Below are positions 8,973 through 19,561 of a stretch of DNA of 64,000 bases, piece by piece. Positions within the stretch are counted from its first letter, which is position 1. Each line of letters begins with the position of its first letter. The stretch comes from an uncultured Clostridia bacterium. Lineage in GTDB: Bacteria; Bacillota; Clostridia; TANB77; CAG-508. The notes beneath the pieces are model-generated. The model ran no database searches and was not told where the DNA came from. It saw only the letters and a program-made list of their open reading frames with translations. Location: the NCBI GenBank assembly GCA_944392455.1, contig CALXWP010000002.1, forward strand, positions 124,001 through 188,000, given 5' to 3'. The position numbers and the translations under genes are program-made.

Positions 8973-9923
8973 TTATATTACACCTTTTAATTGTCTTAAT
9001 ATTTTTTCCTTTGCTTGTTCTATTGTACATTGTAATGTACATCCAGCGGCATGTATATGTCCTCCTCCTCCAAGCAAAAGACATACATCAGATACATTTA
9101 CATATTCATTTGATCTCATAGAAACTTTACAACCTTTATCTGTTTGTCTTATAAACACAGAAACTTCTACTCCCTCAATATCTCTTCCTGTTTCTACAAT
9201 TCCTTCATGATCACCATTTTCAGCATTAACACTTTCTTCATCTTCTTTTGTGATATATGTAAATGCAATTTTACCATCTTCAAAAAATTCTAATCGGTCT
9301 GCAGCAATTCTTGTTAATTCAAAATTAGCTCTAGTTTTTGTTTGTAATACTTTTCTATATATTTTTGAAACATTAATTCCTTTATTTAATAATCCAGCGA
9401 CAAATTCAAATGTTTCTGCAGTAACACCAGAATATTTGAATCCTCCTGTATCAGTAATTATTCCAGTTAAGATACATGTTCCAATATCTTTTGTAACTTC
9501 CATTTTGAAATACTCTAACACAATTAATAGTATTTGAGCACAGGCAGGCGCATCAGTACTAACATAATTATAGTCTCCAAACATAGTATTTGTACTATGG
9601 TGATCTATTGAAACCTTAACCTTTGCATCTTCAAAATAGTTTGCAAATCCATTAAGCATCTTTATTGTAGCACAATCTAAAGAAATAGCTAAATCATATT
9701 TAGTAATCTCAGACTCTTTCTTTATTTCATCAGAACCTGGTAAAAATTCAAATGTTCGTGGATATTCTGGAATTATTATATCTGGATTTTTACCATAATT
9801 CTTTAAAGCATTATATAATGCAAGTCCTGAACCTATTGCATCACCATCTGGGTTTTCATGTGTCAAAATAACTATCGACTCTGCTTTATTTATTTCTTCT
9901 AAAATATTATCCAATGTACTCAT
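8973..9923 (-). CDS. nrnA: DHH/DHHA1 family nanoRNase/pAp phosphatase (NrnA-like)
   Basis: Bifunctional oligoribonuclease and 3'-phosphoadenosine-5'-phosphate phosphatase. The DHH domain has the metal motifs HENPDGDAIGSGLAL, LDCATI and SIDHHSTNTMFGDYN; the C-terminal DHHA1 domain ends LLGGGGHIHAAGCTL. Start ATG 9923 (MSTLDNIL) is preferred over the Met 21 bases upstream because GAGAGAGGAATAATT precedes it. 316 residues. It contains one CGA codon (Arg in AADRLEF), so the CGU/CGC/CGA-reading arginine tRNA should be present. It sits between rbfA and truB as in Bacillus and Clostridium. Confidence 0.93.
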   Translation of the reverse strand: MSTLDNILEEINKAESIVILTHENPDGDAIGSGLALYNALKNYGKNPDIIIPEYPRTFEFLPGSDEIKKESEITKYDLAISLDCATIKMLNGFANYFEDAKVKVSIDHHSTNTMFGDYNYVSTDAPACAQILLIVLEYFKMEVTKDIGTCILTGIITDTGGFKYSGVTAETFEFVAGLLNKGINVSKIYRKVLQTKTRANFELTRIAADRLEFFEDGKIAFTYITKEDEESVNAENGDHEGIVETGRDIEGVEVSVFIRQTDKGCKVSMRSNEYVNVSDVCLLLGGGGHIHAAGCTLQCTIEQAKEKILRQLKGVI

Positions 9924-9978
9924 AATTATTCCTCTCTCATTCATATAAATACTTTATATTCTTCTTTATATGAATATT

Positions 9979-10371
9979 TTATTTATCTTCATCTATTCTA
10001 TTTTCTTCATTTTGCTCTTGTTTACTAACATTTAGAGTTTTTAGAATTGCATCTATTTTAGCTCCATGTTCAAGAGAATCATCTATTTCAAAATCCAGTT
10101 CTGGAGTTATTCTTAAATTAACTGTTTTGGCTAATCTAGATCTAATAAATCCAGAAGATTCTTTTAATCCTTCCAATGTTTTTTTAATATTTTTAGAATT
10201 TAAAATGCTTACATAAACTTTAGCATATTTAAAATCAGGTGTTATCTTTACTTTTGTTACGCTAAGCATTCCTGTAACATTAGGGTTTTTCAATTCATAA
10301 TTTAAAACTTGGCTAAGTTCTTTTTTTAACTCCTCGTTTATTCTGTTTAACCTAGTTTCATTTTTAGGCAC
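9979..10371 (-). CDS. rbfA: Ribosome-binding factor A
   Basis: A 130-residue KH-fold factor for late 30S maturation. Signatures are RLNRINEELKKELSQVL, VTGMLSVTKVKITPDFKYAKVYVSIL and the C-terminal LRITPELDFEIDDSLEHGAKIDAIL. The start is GTG 10371, preceded by GGAGGAAAAACTA. It is placed directly after infB. Confidence 0.96.
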   Translation of the reverse strand: MPKNETRLNRINEELKKELSQVLNYELKNPNVTGMLSVTKVKITPDFKYAKVYVSILNSKNIKKTLEGLKESSGFIRSRLAKTVNLRITPELDFEIDDSLEHGAKIDAILKTLNVSKQEQNEENRIDEDK

Positions 10372-10416
10372 TAGTTTTTCCTCCTTTTGATTAGATATTA
10401 TCGAAGAAAATATTTT

Positions 10417-13356
10417 TTATCTTTTTACTTCTTCCATAACATATACTTCTATGATATCTCCTTCTTTAATATCATTATATTTTTCAATTTGTATTCCGCA
10501 TTCAAATCCTTTAGTAACTTCTTTAACATCATCTTTGAAACGTTTTAGTGATGCTAGTTTTCCATCATGTATTACAACATTATCACGAATTACTCTTACT
10601 CCTGCATTTCTTTCAACTTTTCCATCTAAAACATATGCACCTGCAATAGTTCCAACACTTGAAACCTTAAATGTTTGTCTTACTTCAACATTTCCTATTA
10701 CTTTTTCTTCATATACTGGTGCTAGCATTCCTTTCATTGCAGATTCAACATCTTCAATTGCATTATATATTACTGAATATTGTTTTATTTCTACACCATC
10801 TTTTTCAGCCATATCTTTTGCAGCTAAGCTTGGTCTAACATTAAATGCTATAACAATTGCCTTTGCTGCTTTTGCAAGTTGAACATCAGACTCTGAAACA
10901 GCACCTACTGCTGAATGTATAACTCTAACTCTAACTTCTTCATTAGATAATTTTTCTAATGATTGTTTTAATGCTTGGGCTGTTCCTTGTACATCAGCTT
11001 TAACAATAATATCTAATTGTTTTAAGTTTTCACTTTCCATTCTTTCAAATAGATTACTTAACGTAACTTTACTTTGTTCTGCTAATTCTTTTTCTCTTTC
11101 TTGGCGTTTTCTTCTTTCAACTAGATGTTTTGCCATTTTCTCATCTTTTACTTCATAGAAAGTATCTCCTGCTTCTGGAACATTTGTAAGTCCCATTACT
11201 TCAACTGGAGTAGATGGACCAGCTTTTTTAATTTTTTGTCCTTTATCATTTTTCATTGCTCTTATTCTACCAATTGATGTTCCCACAACAATTGTATCAC
11301 CAACATCTAATGTACCTCTTTGAACTAATATTGAAGCAATTGGTCCTTTTGCTTTATCTAGTCTTGCTTCTATAACAGTACCTTTAGCTTGTTTTCTAGG
11401 ATTTGCTTTAAGTTCTTTTACATCTGCTACTAATAATACCATTTCTAGTAAATTTTCTATATTAATATGTTTTTTAGCCGAGATTGGAACAAATATTGTA
11501 TCTCCTCCCCATTCTTCTGGTACTAATTCATATTCCATAAGTTCTTGCTTTATTTTTTCTACATTTGCTCCAGGTAAATCAATTTTATTTACTGCAACAA
11601 TAATTGGAATATCAGCAGCTTTAGCATGATTTATAGCTTCTACAGTTTGTGGCATTACACCATCATCTGCTGCAACAACAAGTATTGCTATATCAGTAAT
11701 TTGAGCTCCTCTTGCTCTCATGCTTGTAAATGCCTCATGTCCTGGTGTATCTAAAAATGTAATTTCTCTTCCATTAACATTAACTTTATATGCACCTATA
11801 TGTTGCGTAATTCCACCAGCTTCACCTTCTATTACATTAGTTCTTCTAATAGCATCAAGTAATGATGTTTTTCCATGATCAACATGCCCCATAACAACAA
11901 CTACTGGTGGTCTTGGTTCTAATTCATCTGGTGAATCTTCCGTCTCATCAAATAGAATGTCTTCTTCTTTTACCTCTTCTTTTTTATTAGCAGTTATTCC
12001 AAATTCACTTGCAACTAAATATGCTGTATCAAAATCTATAGTATTATTTATTGTAGCCATAATTCCTAAGCTAAATAATTTTTTTATAACTTCAGCTGTA
12101 GTCTTTTTCATTTCTTGGGCTAAATCTTTTACAGTAATACTTTCTGGAATTGTAATTTCTTTAAGTTCAAATATTTTTTGTTTATTTCTTTCTTCATCAT
12201 TTTTTTGAACTTTCTTTTTATTTCTTTTTCCTCTTGCTGTTGTTAAATCATAATATTCAAGCATTCCACCATCTTGTTCTGTAAACATATTTGATAAACT
12301 ATTAACTTGTTTTAAATCTTTTAATTTTCCGCTATCAAATTCATCAAATTGATTATTTCTTCTTGTTTTATTAGCCTTTTTTGTTGTTTTATTTTCATCA
12401 TATTGACGACTTGCTTTTTGTTTATCAATAGCTCTAGAACTATAATCTCTTTGAGATTCTTTTTCTACTATTTCATTAGTCATTATATTTTTAATATTTT
12501 TGTCAATTCCTTTTTCATCAAGTGGTCTTCTTGTATTATTTCTTTGACTATTATTGTTATTTCTAAAATTATTTGAATTATTATTACGATTATTAAAGCC
12601 TCTATTATCATTATTTTGATTATTTCTATAGTTTTGATTTCTGTCATTATTTCTTTGATTATTATTGTTATTTCTAAAACCATTATTTCTTTGATTATTA
12701 TTATTATTTCTAAAACTATTATTTTTATTATCAAAATTTTTGTTTACGACTTTATTTTCTTTAACACTAACATTTTCCATTTTGTTTTCTTGTATATTAT
12801 CTTTAACTTCTACTTTATCAGTTACAACATCCGCTTTTATAATATTACTAACCTCTTCTTTCTTTTCAGCTTTATTTTCAATTTCTTTACTCTCTACTTT
12901 TTTATTTTCTTCTTTTTTCTCTTCCTTCTTTTCTTCCTTTGGTTTTAATCCAAAAAGCTCACTTACAGTAAGAGGTTTTGTTTGTTTATTTCTATATACA
13001 ATATTATAATCTTGCTTATTTCTTCTTTCTACAAAGCCTACCTCTTTATGTTCTTTTTCTTTAGTCTCATTATTTTTTCTTGAGTTTTCATTTTCTTCTG
13101 AAATTATAACTTCTCTTCTAATAATAACAGGAGTTTCTGTTTTTTTAGTATTTGAAGAAGTAGAATCTTTTTTTACTGCCTTTCCAGAAGTTCCTTCTTG
13201 TTTATTTACTTTTTCTTTAATTTTATCTGCTTGTTTTTCATCTACAGCACTTAAATGACTTGTTACCTCTATTCCTAATTCATTTGCTATTTTTATTAAT
13301 TCTTTACTTGTCATTCCTACTTCTTTTGCTATTTCATGTATTTTTATTTTACCCAA
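10417..13356 (-). CDS. infB: Translation initiation factor IF-2
   Basis: GTPase that places initiator tRNA on the ribosome, about 979 residues. N-terminal IF2_N domain ([19 protein letters not shown]), a long charged Lys/Glu linker, an Asn/Arg-rich low-complexity stretch (roughly residues 210-280), a second IF2_N, then the G domain: [35 protein letters not shown] and SAK. Domains II, III and IV follow. The likely start is TTG 13356 ([10 protein letters not shown]) after GGGGGTGAAGC; an in-frame ATG at 13371 would overlap ylxQ by 23 bases instead of 8. No internal in-frame CGG was seen despite its length. Confidence 0.97.
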   Translation of the reverse strand: MGKIKIHEIAKEVGMTSKELIKIANELGIEVTSHLSAVDEKQADKIKEKVNKQEGTSGKAVKKDSTSSNTKKTETPVIIRREVIISEENENSRKNNETKEKEHKEVGFVERRNKQDYNIVYRNKQTKPLTVSELFGLKPKEEKKEEKKEENKKVESKEIENKAEKKEEVSNIIKADVVTDKVEVKDNIQENKMENVSVKENKVVNKNFDNKNNSFRNNNNNQRNNGFRNNNNNQRNNDRNQNYRNNQNNDNRGFNNRNNNSNNFRNNNNSQRNNTRRPLDEKGIDKNIKNIMTNEIVEKESQRDYSSRAIDKQKASRQYDENKTTKKANKTRRNNQFDEFDSGKLKDLKQVNSLSNMFTEQDGGMLEYYDLTTARGKRNKKKVQKNDEERNKQKIFELKEITIPESITVKDLAQEMKKTTAEVIKKLFSLGIMATINNTIDFDTAYLVASEFGITANKKEEVKEEDILFDETEDSPDELEPRPPVVVVMGHVDHGKTSLLDAIRRTNVIEGEAGGITQHIGAYKVNVNGREITFLDTPGHEAFTSMRARGAQITDIAILVVAADDGVMPQTVEAINHAKAADIPIIVAVNKIDLPGANVEKIKQELMEYELVPEEWGGDTIFVPISAKKHINIENLLEMVLLVADVKELKANPRKQAKGTVIEARLDKAKGPIASILVQRGTLDVGDTIVVGTSIGRIRAMKNDKGQKIKKAGPSTPVEVMGLTNVPEAGDTFYEVKDEKMAKHLVERRKRQEREKELAEQSKVTLSNLFERMESENLKQLDIIVKADVQGTAQALKQSLEKLSNEEVRVRVIHSAVGAVSESDVQLAKAAKAIVIAFNVRPSLAAKDMAEKDGVEIKQYSVIYNAIEDVESAMKGMLAPVYEEKVIGNVEVRQTFKVSSVGTIAGAYVLDGKVERNAGVRVIRDNVVIHDGKLASLKRFKDDVKEVTKGFECGIQIEKYNDIKEGDIIEVYVMEEVKR
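12535..12735 (-). repeat. Asn/Arg-rich low-complexity repeat inside infB
   Basis: Degenerate repeats encode runs such as [18 protein letters not shown] within the linker of IF-2. The repeat is coding, not a CRISPR array: unit lengths vary and there are no spacers. Confidence 0.85.
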
Positions 13357-13672
13357 TAGCTTCACCCCCATTAATTATTTTTTCTATCTCATTTGCAAAG
13401 TTTACATCTTTAATTCCTATTACTGCTTTATTGTTTTTTCCTATTGCATGGCTAATTTCGTCTATAGTCAGACATTCTATAATTTTTATACCATTATTAT
13501 TACAAAAATTATTAAAATTATTTTTTGTTCTTTCAGATGCATCTGATGCAATAATTATTAACTTAATTTTATTTTTTTCTATGTCACTCACACATGCATC
13601 TGTTCCAAATGTAATCTTACCTGCACGTGCCGCTAGACCTAATAATCCACATATTCTATTATTTGTCAACAA
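13349..13672 (-). CDS. ylxQ: L7Ae/YlxQ-family RNA-binding protein
   Basis: A 107-residue ribosomal L7Ae-like protein that binds kink-turn RNA, found in nearly every Firmicutes nusA-infB operon. Signatures are [33 protein letters not shown] and [11 protein letters not shown]. The start is one of two adjacent TTG codons (13672 or 13669), overlapping the end of the ylxR frame by about 14 bases, which suggests translational coupling. If coupling is real, frameshifting in ylxR is needed to deliver ribosomes to this start, since the zero frame of ylxR stops after 19 codons. Confidence 0.9.
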   Translation of the reverse strand: MLTNNRICGLLGLAARAGKITFGTDACVSDIEKNKIKLIIIASDASERTKNNFNNFCNNNGIKIIECLTIDEISHAIGKNNKAVIGIKDVNFANEIEKIINGGEAIG

Positions 13673-13920
13673 TTACACCTCTTAAACTCTCATAAATTTC
13701 TTCTGATATTTTTGTATCAAATATTTTTTCAAGTCTTTTATTTTTTATAGCCTTTTCTAAACATTGAATGTTATCACAAATATATGCTCCTCTTCCATTT
13801 GCCTTACCTGTTTTGTCTATAAAAATTTCTCCATTTTTATTTTTTACTATTCTTATTAAATCATTTTTGCTTTTTCCGAGAATTACATCCTATACAAGTT
13901 CTTTGTGGTAAACTTTTCAA
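13659..13920 (-). CDS. ylxR: YlxR family nucleic acid-binding protein, needs +1 frameshift at a CGG codon
   Basis: Small protein of the YlxR/RnpM family, encoded between nusA and ylxQ as in other Firmicutes; members bind RNA and RnpM modulates RNase P. Start TTG 13920 after GGAGAGGAATTAA gives KSLPQRTCIGCNS, the conserved RTCIGC entry. Codon 15 is CGG (complement 13876-13878), and the zero frame stops at TGA after 19 residues. Skipping the C gives GKSKNDLIRIVKNKNGEIFI, then DKTGKANGRGAYICDN with the family GRGAY motif, and ends RGVIVDK. Total 262 bases, i.e. 86 codons plus stop plus one base. No other lesion is seen. Confidence 0.88.
13876..13878 (-). other. CGG +1 frameshift site, ylxR
   Basis: Context TCT CGG AAA A. 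Skipping the C reads TCT GGA AAA and leads into DLIRIV and GRGAY, both family-conserved. The zero frame ends five codons after the site begins. Confidence 0.85.
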
Positions 13921-13960
13921 ATTAATTCCTCTCCTTTATTATATTTAAGCATGTATCATA

Positions 13961-15088
13961 TTATTCTTCTGTATTTTCTGCTTCTTCAGCACTTTTTGCA
14001 AGCATTTCTCTAAATTGAGATTCACTCTTAATATCTATTTTCCAGTTTGTAAGTCTTGCTGCTAATCTTGCATTTTGTCCAGCCTTTCCTATTGCTAATG
14101 ATAACTGATCATCTCTTACTATAACTTGTGCAAATTTTTCTTCAGGTTTTACATCAACAGCCATAACTTCAGCTGGAAGTAATGCTGCAGAAATATATAT
14201 TGCTGGATCTTCAGACCATTCTATAACATCTATTTTCTCACCATTTAGTTCATTTATTATATTTTGTATACGTATACCTTTTTGTCCAACACAAGAACCA
14301 ACAGGATCTATATTTTCATTTGGTGAATAAACTGCTACTTTACATCTATTTCCAGGATCTCTTGAAACACTCTTTATTTCAATTACACCTTCATATATTT
14401 CTGGTATTTCTAATTCAAATAATTTTCTTACAAAATCCACATGAGCTCTTGAAACAATAACTTGTGGTGATCCTTTTGCACCTCTTTCTACATCTAATAT
14501 AATTGCTCTTATTTTATCATTAACTTTATAATTTTCTGTTGGTATTTGTTCTTTCACTGGCATAACACCTTCAAGTCTTCCCAAATCTAATACCACTATA
14601 CCTCCATCAGCTTTTTGAACTATTCCTGATACAATTTCTCCTTTTCTTTCATTGAATTCATCAAATAAAAAGTTTCTTGTAGCTTCTCTAATTTTTTGAA
14701 CTATTACTTGTTTTGCTGTTTGAGCTGCAATTCTCCCAAAGTTTTTTGGAACTTGTTCAATCTCTGCTTTATCTCCGACTTCTAATTTCTTATTTATTTT
14801 TCTAGCATCTTCTAAACAAATTTGAAGTTTACTATTTTCTATATCTTCTGGTTTTTCTACTATATCTTTTTCTGCATATACATGAATTTCACCAGTTTCT
14901 CTATCCATTGTTATTTTTACATTTTCTGCTGAATCAAAATTTCTTTTATATGCAGTAACTAAAGCTGTTTCTATAGCTTCTAGTAATACATCTTTCTTTA
15001 TTCCATTTTCTTTTTCTAATTCATCCATTGCTGTTATTAGCTCTTTACTGTCTATTGCTTGATTATTTGTTTTAGATGTCTTTTTCAT
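13961..15088 (-). CDS. nusA: Transcription termination/antitermination protein NusA
   Basis: RNA polymerase-bound elongation factor. The N-terminal domain starts at KELITAMDELEKENGIKKDVLLEAIETAL; an S1 domain follows (GEIVSGIVQKADGGIVVLDLG) and then two KH domains (GSCVGQKGIRIQNII and SLAIGKAGQNARLAARLT). 375 residues, without the C-terminal acidic repeats of proteobacteria, as is normal in Firmicutes. Start ATG lies after AAGGAGGAATTAAAAAG. It is second in the rimP-nusA-ylxR-ylxQ-infB operon. Confidence 0.97.
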   Translation of the reverse strand: MKKTSKTNNQAIDSKELITAMDELEKENGIKKDVLLEAIETALVTAYKRNFDSAENVKITMDRETGEIHVYAEKDIVEKPEDIENSKLQICLEDARKINKKLEVGDKAEIEQVPKNFGRIAAQTAKQVIVQKIREATRNFLFDEFNERKGEIVSGIVQKADGGIVVLDLGRLEGVMPVKEQIPTENYKVNDKIRAIILDVERGAKGSPQVIVSRAHVDFVRKLFELEIPEIYEGVIEIKSVSRDPGNRCKVAVYSPNENIDPVGSCVGQKGIRIQNIINELNGEKIDVIEWSEDPAIYISAALLPAEVMAVDVKPEEKFAQVIVRDDQLSLAIGKAGQNARLAARLTNWKIDIKSESQFREMLAKSAEEAENTEE

Positions 15089-15127
15089 CTTTTTAATTCC
15101 TCCTTTAGATATTTAGCTATACTTAAT

Positions 15128-15676
15128 TTAAATACTTTCCCAATCAAAAACTGTTTTTATTAAAGATATATTATTTCTTTCTATACTTAGTTTTTGCTTA
15201 TTATCTAATTCTATGACAATTTGCTTTTCATTAAAGCTTTCTAATTTTCCTTGTATTTCTTTCAATTTACTATTTGCTTTGTTATTTTTCTTTTTTGTTC
15301 TTTTATTTTCTTTTACTTTAGATTTTTCATCACTTTCTTCTATTACTTCTATTGGCTTAAACAATTTTACTTGTATCTGATTTCCAATATTATTCTGTAA
15401 ATGTTTATCTTTTCTTAATATCTTTTCTAGTCCTGTAGAAGAAACTTCTAGAAAATATTGATCTTTTATATAATCTGCAGAATCTAGTAAATCATTTATT
15501 GCATCATTTACCTTTTCACAATCATTTAAATCAATTGGTCCATTTTCTTTTTCTATGAATATACGTAAATAATATTCTTGTCCTTCTTTAACATATTGTA
15601 CGTCATAAATACTATATCCTAAACCTTCTATTTTTTCTTTAACTAAATTTTCTACCTTTTCTTCTATATTTGCCAT
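15128..15676 (-). CDS. rimP: Ribosome maturation factor RimP
   Basis: A 182-residue 30S maturation factor and first gene of the nusA operon. Family features are LVKEKIEGLGYSIYDVQYVKEG, LRIFIEKENGPIDLNDCEKV and LEVSSTGLEKILRKDKHL. A lysine/asparagine-rich insert (NKRTKKKNNKAN) lengthens the linker between strands of the C-terminal SH3-like domain. Confidence 0.95.
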   Translation of the reverse strand: MANIEEKVENLVKEKIEGLGYSIYDVQYVKEGQEYYLRIFIEKENGPIDLNDCEKVNDAINDLLDSADYIKDQYFLEVSSTGLEKILRKDKHLQNNIGNQIQVKLFKPIEVIEESDEKSKVKENKRTKKKNNKANSKLKEIQGKLESFNEKQIVIELDNKQKLSIERNNISLIKTVFDWESI

Positions 15677-15704
15677 AGATTCTCCTTTTTTATTATATTA
15701 CGTA

Positions 15705-15733
15705 AGAAGAGCGGAATTTGTTTCCGCTCTTCT
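15705..15733 (-). terminator. Hairpin between pheT and rimP
   Basis: AGAAGAGCGGAA and TTCCGCTCTTCT form a perfect 12-base stem. It is one of the few GC-rich spots here. The T-rich side is on the plus strand, so the minus-strand terminator role for pheT is likely but not certain. Confidence 0.6.
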
Positions 15734-15826
15734 TTTCTCTTTATGTCGTTACTATTATACACCTTAATTTCAACAATTGCAAGTGTTTTCTAGTTTTTTT
15801 ATATAAATTTTACCTTTTAATATTAA

Positions 15827-18283
15827 TTATTTTCTAAGTTCTGCACCTAATTTTTTCTCTAACATTTCAATAATTTTTCCTAGAGATTCATTAATTTCTT
15901 CATCAGTTAATGTCCTATCCATCTTTTCAAATGTTAGTGAATATGCAATACTCTTTTTATTATCTTCTATTCCTTTTCCAGTATATACATCAAAAACATC
16001 TATTTTTGATAAGCTTGATCCTCCAGCTTTTTTTATAACCATTGCAATTTCTTCTGATGTAACATCTTTATCAACTACAACAGCTAAATCTTTATTAACT
16101 GTTGGGAATTTTGAAACTTCTTTATATTTCATTTTTCCAACTTTTTTGCTTAATAGTTTATCTAAATCAATTTCTAAAACATAAACCCCATCTTTTTCTA
16201 AAGAAGGATGAACTCTTCCTATACAACCAATCATATCACCATTTAAAGAAATTAATGCAGATTGTCCTGGATGCAATTCGTCTGGAATTTTATCTTCTTT
16301 TATAACTAAACTATATCTTCCACCATAACCTAAATAATCTAATATTTCTTCCATTATTCCTTTTATAATATAGAAGTCAACTTGTTTTTTATTTAGTCCT
16401 AAGTAAAAATCTCCACTCATAAGAACTGCTAATTTATTTGTTTCACCATATTCTTCACCTAATTTATAAAATGCTTTCCCTATTTCGAATACAGATACAT
16501 CTTTATTACTTCTAGCCTTATTATATTCATAGATTTTTAATAATGATGGTAAAATACTATGTCTTAATGTATTTCTTTCTTCTGTCATTGGATCTAATAG
16601 GCTTACAAGTTCTGTATTATCTTTAGTAAAATATTTAGCTTCTTTATCATTTACTAAAATATATGATAAAGTTTCATTTAGTCCTAAATCAACCATTTTA
16701 TTTCTTATTCCACGTGTTACTTTATCATATGAGCCTTCTTTCATTGGCATTTCTGGAAGTCTTCCAACAATATTATCAACACCATATATACGTCCTACTT
16801 CTTCAATTAGATCCTCTTTTATTGAAATATCTCCTCTACGTCTTGGAACTGATACTAATATTTTTTCTATTTTTTCTAAATCTTTTTCGTTTTCTTTATA
16901 TTCTGATTTTTTACCATTTATAATTGTATCAAAACCTAGTCTTCTAAATACATCTAAAACATCTTTTTTTGCTATATTCATTCCTAATATATTATTTATA
17001 TTTTCAAATGTTATATCTATTTCTCTATTTTTCAAATTCTCTTTATCATATTTTGCTATTCCGCCTACAACTTCACCTTGAGCATATTCTTCTAATAATT
17101 TACAAGCTCTCTCCATTGCCACATATGTTCTATTTGGATCTAATCCTTTTTCAAATCTTGAGCTAGCTTCACTTCTTAATATTTCTTTCGATGTCATTCT
17201 TATTTTAATTCCATCAAATATTGCAGATTCAATAATTACATTTTTAGTTTTATCAGTAATCTCTGTATCTAAACCTCCCATTACACCAGCTAATCCAATT
17301 GCTCTTTTACCATCTGATATAACTATATCCTCTTCTGATAATGTTCTTTCTTTTCCATCTAAAGTTTTTAAATGTTCTCCATTATCTGCCATTCTTACTT
17401 CAATCATTCCATTTAAAGTATCTGCATCATAGAAATGAAGTGGTTGGCCTGTTTCAAGCATTACATAATTACTAATATCTACAACATTATTAATTGGTCT
17501 TATTCCTGATGCTATTAATCTATTTTTTATAAATGCAGGACTTTCTTTAATAACTATATTTTTTACTTTTCTTGCTAAGAATATTGAACAGTTATCTGTA
17601 TTAATCTCAAGTTTAAAACTATCATTAATATTCTCTTTATTTTCTCCATGTGTTAAATCAATATCTTTAACCTTTTTATCATAAATAGCACCTACTTCAT
17701 ATGCCATTCCTAATATACTTAATAAGTCACCTCTATTTGCAGTTAAATCAAAATCTATTACACTATCATCCATTCCCATATATTTTATTGGGTCTTCTCC
17801 TATAGGGGCATCTTCTGGTAATTCGTGTATACCTGTTTTATCAGCTTCATCTGCATATTTGTGTTCTAATCCAAGTTCTAACATTGAACAAAGCATACCA
17901 TTAGATTCTTCTCCTCTTACCATTCCTCTTTTTATTACTCTTGGCTTATCTTCTTTTTCAATTATTCCACCAGCTTTAACAGTAACTCCTGGTAAAACTG
18001 CTCCATCTAATGCTACTATAACTTTTAAACCTTCTCTTACATTTGGTGCACCACAAACTATATTTAAAACTTCATTTCCAACATCTACTTTACAAACATG
18101 TAAATGATCAGAATCTGGATGCATTTTACATTCTATTACTTTACCTATAACTAGCTTAGAAGCATCTAATAATTTACCTGCTTCATCATATTCATTTCCT
18201 ACTCTTGTCATATCTTCTGCAAGAGTTTTTACATCTACATCTATATCTACATAATCTTTTAGAAAATTAGTACTTAGCTTCAT
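15827..18283 (-). CDS. pheT: Phenylalanyl-tRNA synthetase beta subunit
   Basis: Large subunit of the alpha2-beta2 PheRS. In order: the N-terminal EMAP-like tRNA-binding domain (VIGKVIECKMHPDSDHLHVCKV, IVCGAPNV), the B3/B4 editing region, B5, the catalytic-like core, and the C-terminal FDX-ACB domain (KFPTVNKDLAVVVDKDV, ending DRTLTDEEINESL). 818 residues, normal. It follows pheS by 35 bases and is controlled by the same T-box leader. Confidence 0.97.
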   Translation of the reverse strand: MKLSTNFLKDYVDIDVDVKTLAEDMTRVGNEYDEAGKLLDASKLVIGKVIECKMHPDSDHLHVCKVDVGNEVLNIVCGAPNVREGLKVIVALDGAVLPGVTVKAGGIIEKEDKPRVIKRGMVRGEESNGMLCSMLELGLEHKYADEADKTGIHELPEDAPIGEDPIKYMGMDDSVIDFDLTANRGDLLSILGMAYEVGAIYDKKVKDIDLTHGENKENINDSFKLEINTDNCSIFLARKVKNIVIKESPAFIKNRLIASGIRPINNVVDISNYVMLETGQPLHFYDADTLNGMIEVRMADNGEHLKTLDGKERTLSEEDIVISDGKRAIGLAGVMGGLDTEITDKTKNVIIESAIFDGIKIRMTSKEILRSEASSRFEKGLDPNRTYVAMERACKLLEEYAQGEVVGGIAKYDKENLKNREIDITFENINNILGMNIAKKDVLDVFRRLGFDTIINGKKSEYKENEKDLEKIEKILVSVPRRRGDISIKEDLIEEVGRIYGVDNIVGRLPEMPMKEGSYDKVTRGIRNKMVDLGLNETLSYILVNDKEAKYFTKDNTELVSLLDPMTEERNTLRHSILPSLLKIYEYNKARSNKDVSVFEIGKAFYKLGEEYGETNKLAVLMSGDFYLGLNKKQVDFYIIKGIMEEILDYLGYGGRYSLVIKEDKIPDELHPGQSALISLNGDMIGCIGRVHPSLEKDGVYVLEIDLDKLLSKKVGKMKYKEVSKFPTVNKDLAVVVDKDVTSEEIAMVIKKAGGSSLSKIDVFDVYTGKGIEDNKKSIAYSLTFEKMDRTLTDEEINESLGKIIEMLEKKLGAELRK

Positions 18284-18318
18284 TTTTCTATCCTTCCTTT
18301 TTATTAATTTTTATTTAA

Positions 18319-19356
18319 TTATCTATCTAATCTATCAAACTGATTTAAGAATCTTACATCATTTTGATATAATAGTCTTATATCTGTAATTCCATATTTG
18401 AACATTGCAAGTCTATCTAACCCAGTTCCAAATGCAAATCCACTATATTTTTCTGGATCATATCCACCCATTTTTAATACATTTGGATGAACTATTCCAG
18501 AACCTAAAACTTCTATCCATCCAGTTTGTTTACATAGATTACATCCTTTTCCTCCACATTTAAAACAACTAACATCAACTTCATATGATGGTTCTGTAAA
18601 TGGGAAATAACTAGGTCTAAAACGAAGTTCTAGATTTTCTCCTAATAGTTTTCTAACAAATACTTCTAAAGTTCCTTTTAAGTCTGCTAAAGAAATATTT
18701 TTATCTACAACTAACCCCTCTACTTGACTAAATTGATGTGAATGTGTTGCATCATCATCTCTTCTATATGTTTTACCAGGGCATATTACTCTAATTGGTG
18801 TTTTTTCTTCATTCGCCATCATTGTTCTAGCTTGAACTGCTGATGTTTGAGTTCTTAATAAATATTCTTCAGTAATATAGAAACTATCTTGCATATCTCT
18901 TGCAGGATGACCTTTTGGTAAATTTAGTCTTTCAAAACAGTATTCATCTGTTTCAAGTTCTGGACCTGTTACTACATCATATCCCATTGAAACAAATAGA
19001 TCTTCAACCTCTTCTATTATTCTATTAAGAGGATGTTTACTTCCTCTTTTTACTTTTTTAGATGGAAGTGTTATATCTATTTTTTCCTCTTTTAATTTCT
19101 TTTCTAACTCTAATTTAGAAAATTCTTCTTCCCTTTGTTTAATTAATCCTTCTAATTCATCTCTTACTTCATTTACTTTGCTACCAATAATTGGCCTTTC
19201 TTCTGGTGATAAACTTCCCATACCTCTTAATATACTTGTAAGCTCACCCTTTTTTCCTAAGTATTTTACTCTAACATCATTTAGTTTTTTTGCATCTTCT
19301 GAATTTTTTATTTCATTTAATGCTTCTTCCTTAATTTTAGAAATATTCTCTTCCAT
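18319..19356 (-). CDS. pheS: Phenylalanyl-tRNA synthetase alpha subunit
   Basis: Catalytic subunit of PheRS, 345 residues. An N-terminal coiled coil is followed by class II motifs: [12 protein letters not shown], the motif 2 region [24 protein letters not shown], and motif 3 as [18 protein letters not shown]. It starts with ATG after CAAGGAGGTAGAAT. It is the first gene behind the Phe T-box. Confidence 0.97.
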   Translation of the reverse strand: MEENISKIKEEALNEIKNSEDAKKLNDVRVKYLGKKGELTSILRGMGSLSPEERPIIGSKVNEVRDELEGLIKQREEEFSKLELEKKLKEEKIDITLPSKKVKRGSKHPLNRIIEEVEDLFVSMGYDVVTGPELETDEYCFERLNLPKGHPARDMQDSFYITEEYLLRTQTSAVQARTMMANEEKTPIRVICPGKTYRRDDDATHSHQFSQVEGLVVDKNISLADLKGTLEVFVRKLLGENLELRFRPSYFPFTEPSYEVDVSCFKCGGKGCNLCKQTGWIEVLGSGIVHPNVLKMGGYDPEKYSGFAFGTGLDRLAMFKYGITDIRLLYQNDVRFLNQFDRLDR

Positions 19357-19400
19357 ATTCTACCTCCTTGTAGTTTTGTTACTTTGACTTATAAGATAAT

Positions 19401-19550
19401 TGGACGTTAACGAAATCAAAGATTTCGACGTCCACATGCACAAAATTGCTTCGCAATTATTGTGCGTATCAAGGTAAATTAACCTTGTTGTATACGAAAA
19501 AATCGTTCAAATTACTGAAACATCAAGTAAACAGTCGATTTTTCTTATAC
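19401..19550 (-). repeat. Four tandem hairpins between T-box terminator and pheS
   Basis: Four inverted repeats lie back to back: 19401-19434 (TGGACGT...ACGTCCA), 19438-19465 (GCACAA...TTGTGC), 19470-19487 (CAAGG...CCTTG) and 19490-19550 (GTATACGAAAAAATCG with CGATTTTTCTTATAC). They come after the T-box terminator on the minus-strand transcript and before the pheS ribosome binding site. None has a T-run, so they are not extra terminators. They could be a short palindromic mobile repeat or an mRNA-stabilising array. Confidence 0.65.
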
Positions 19551-19561
19551 AATAAAAACAA

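Noticed and set aside
10451..10882. 143-codon plus-strand frame inside infB
   Set aside because: Antisense shadow of IF-2 domain IV with serine/threonine-rich composition caused by the AT-rich coding strand.
12535..12735. CRISPR array or intergenic repeat in this region
   Set aside because: The repeats encode an Asn/Arg-rich linker in infB; unit length varies and there are no unique spacers.
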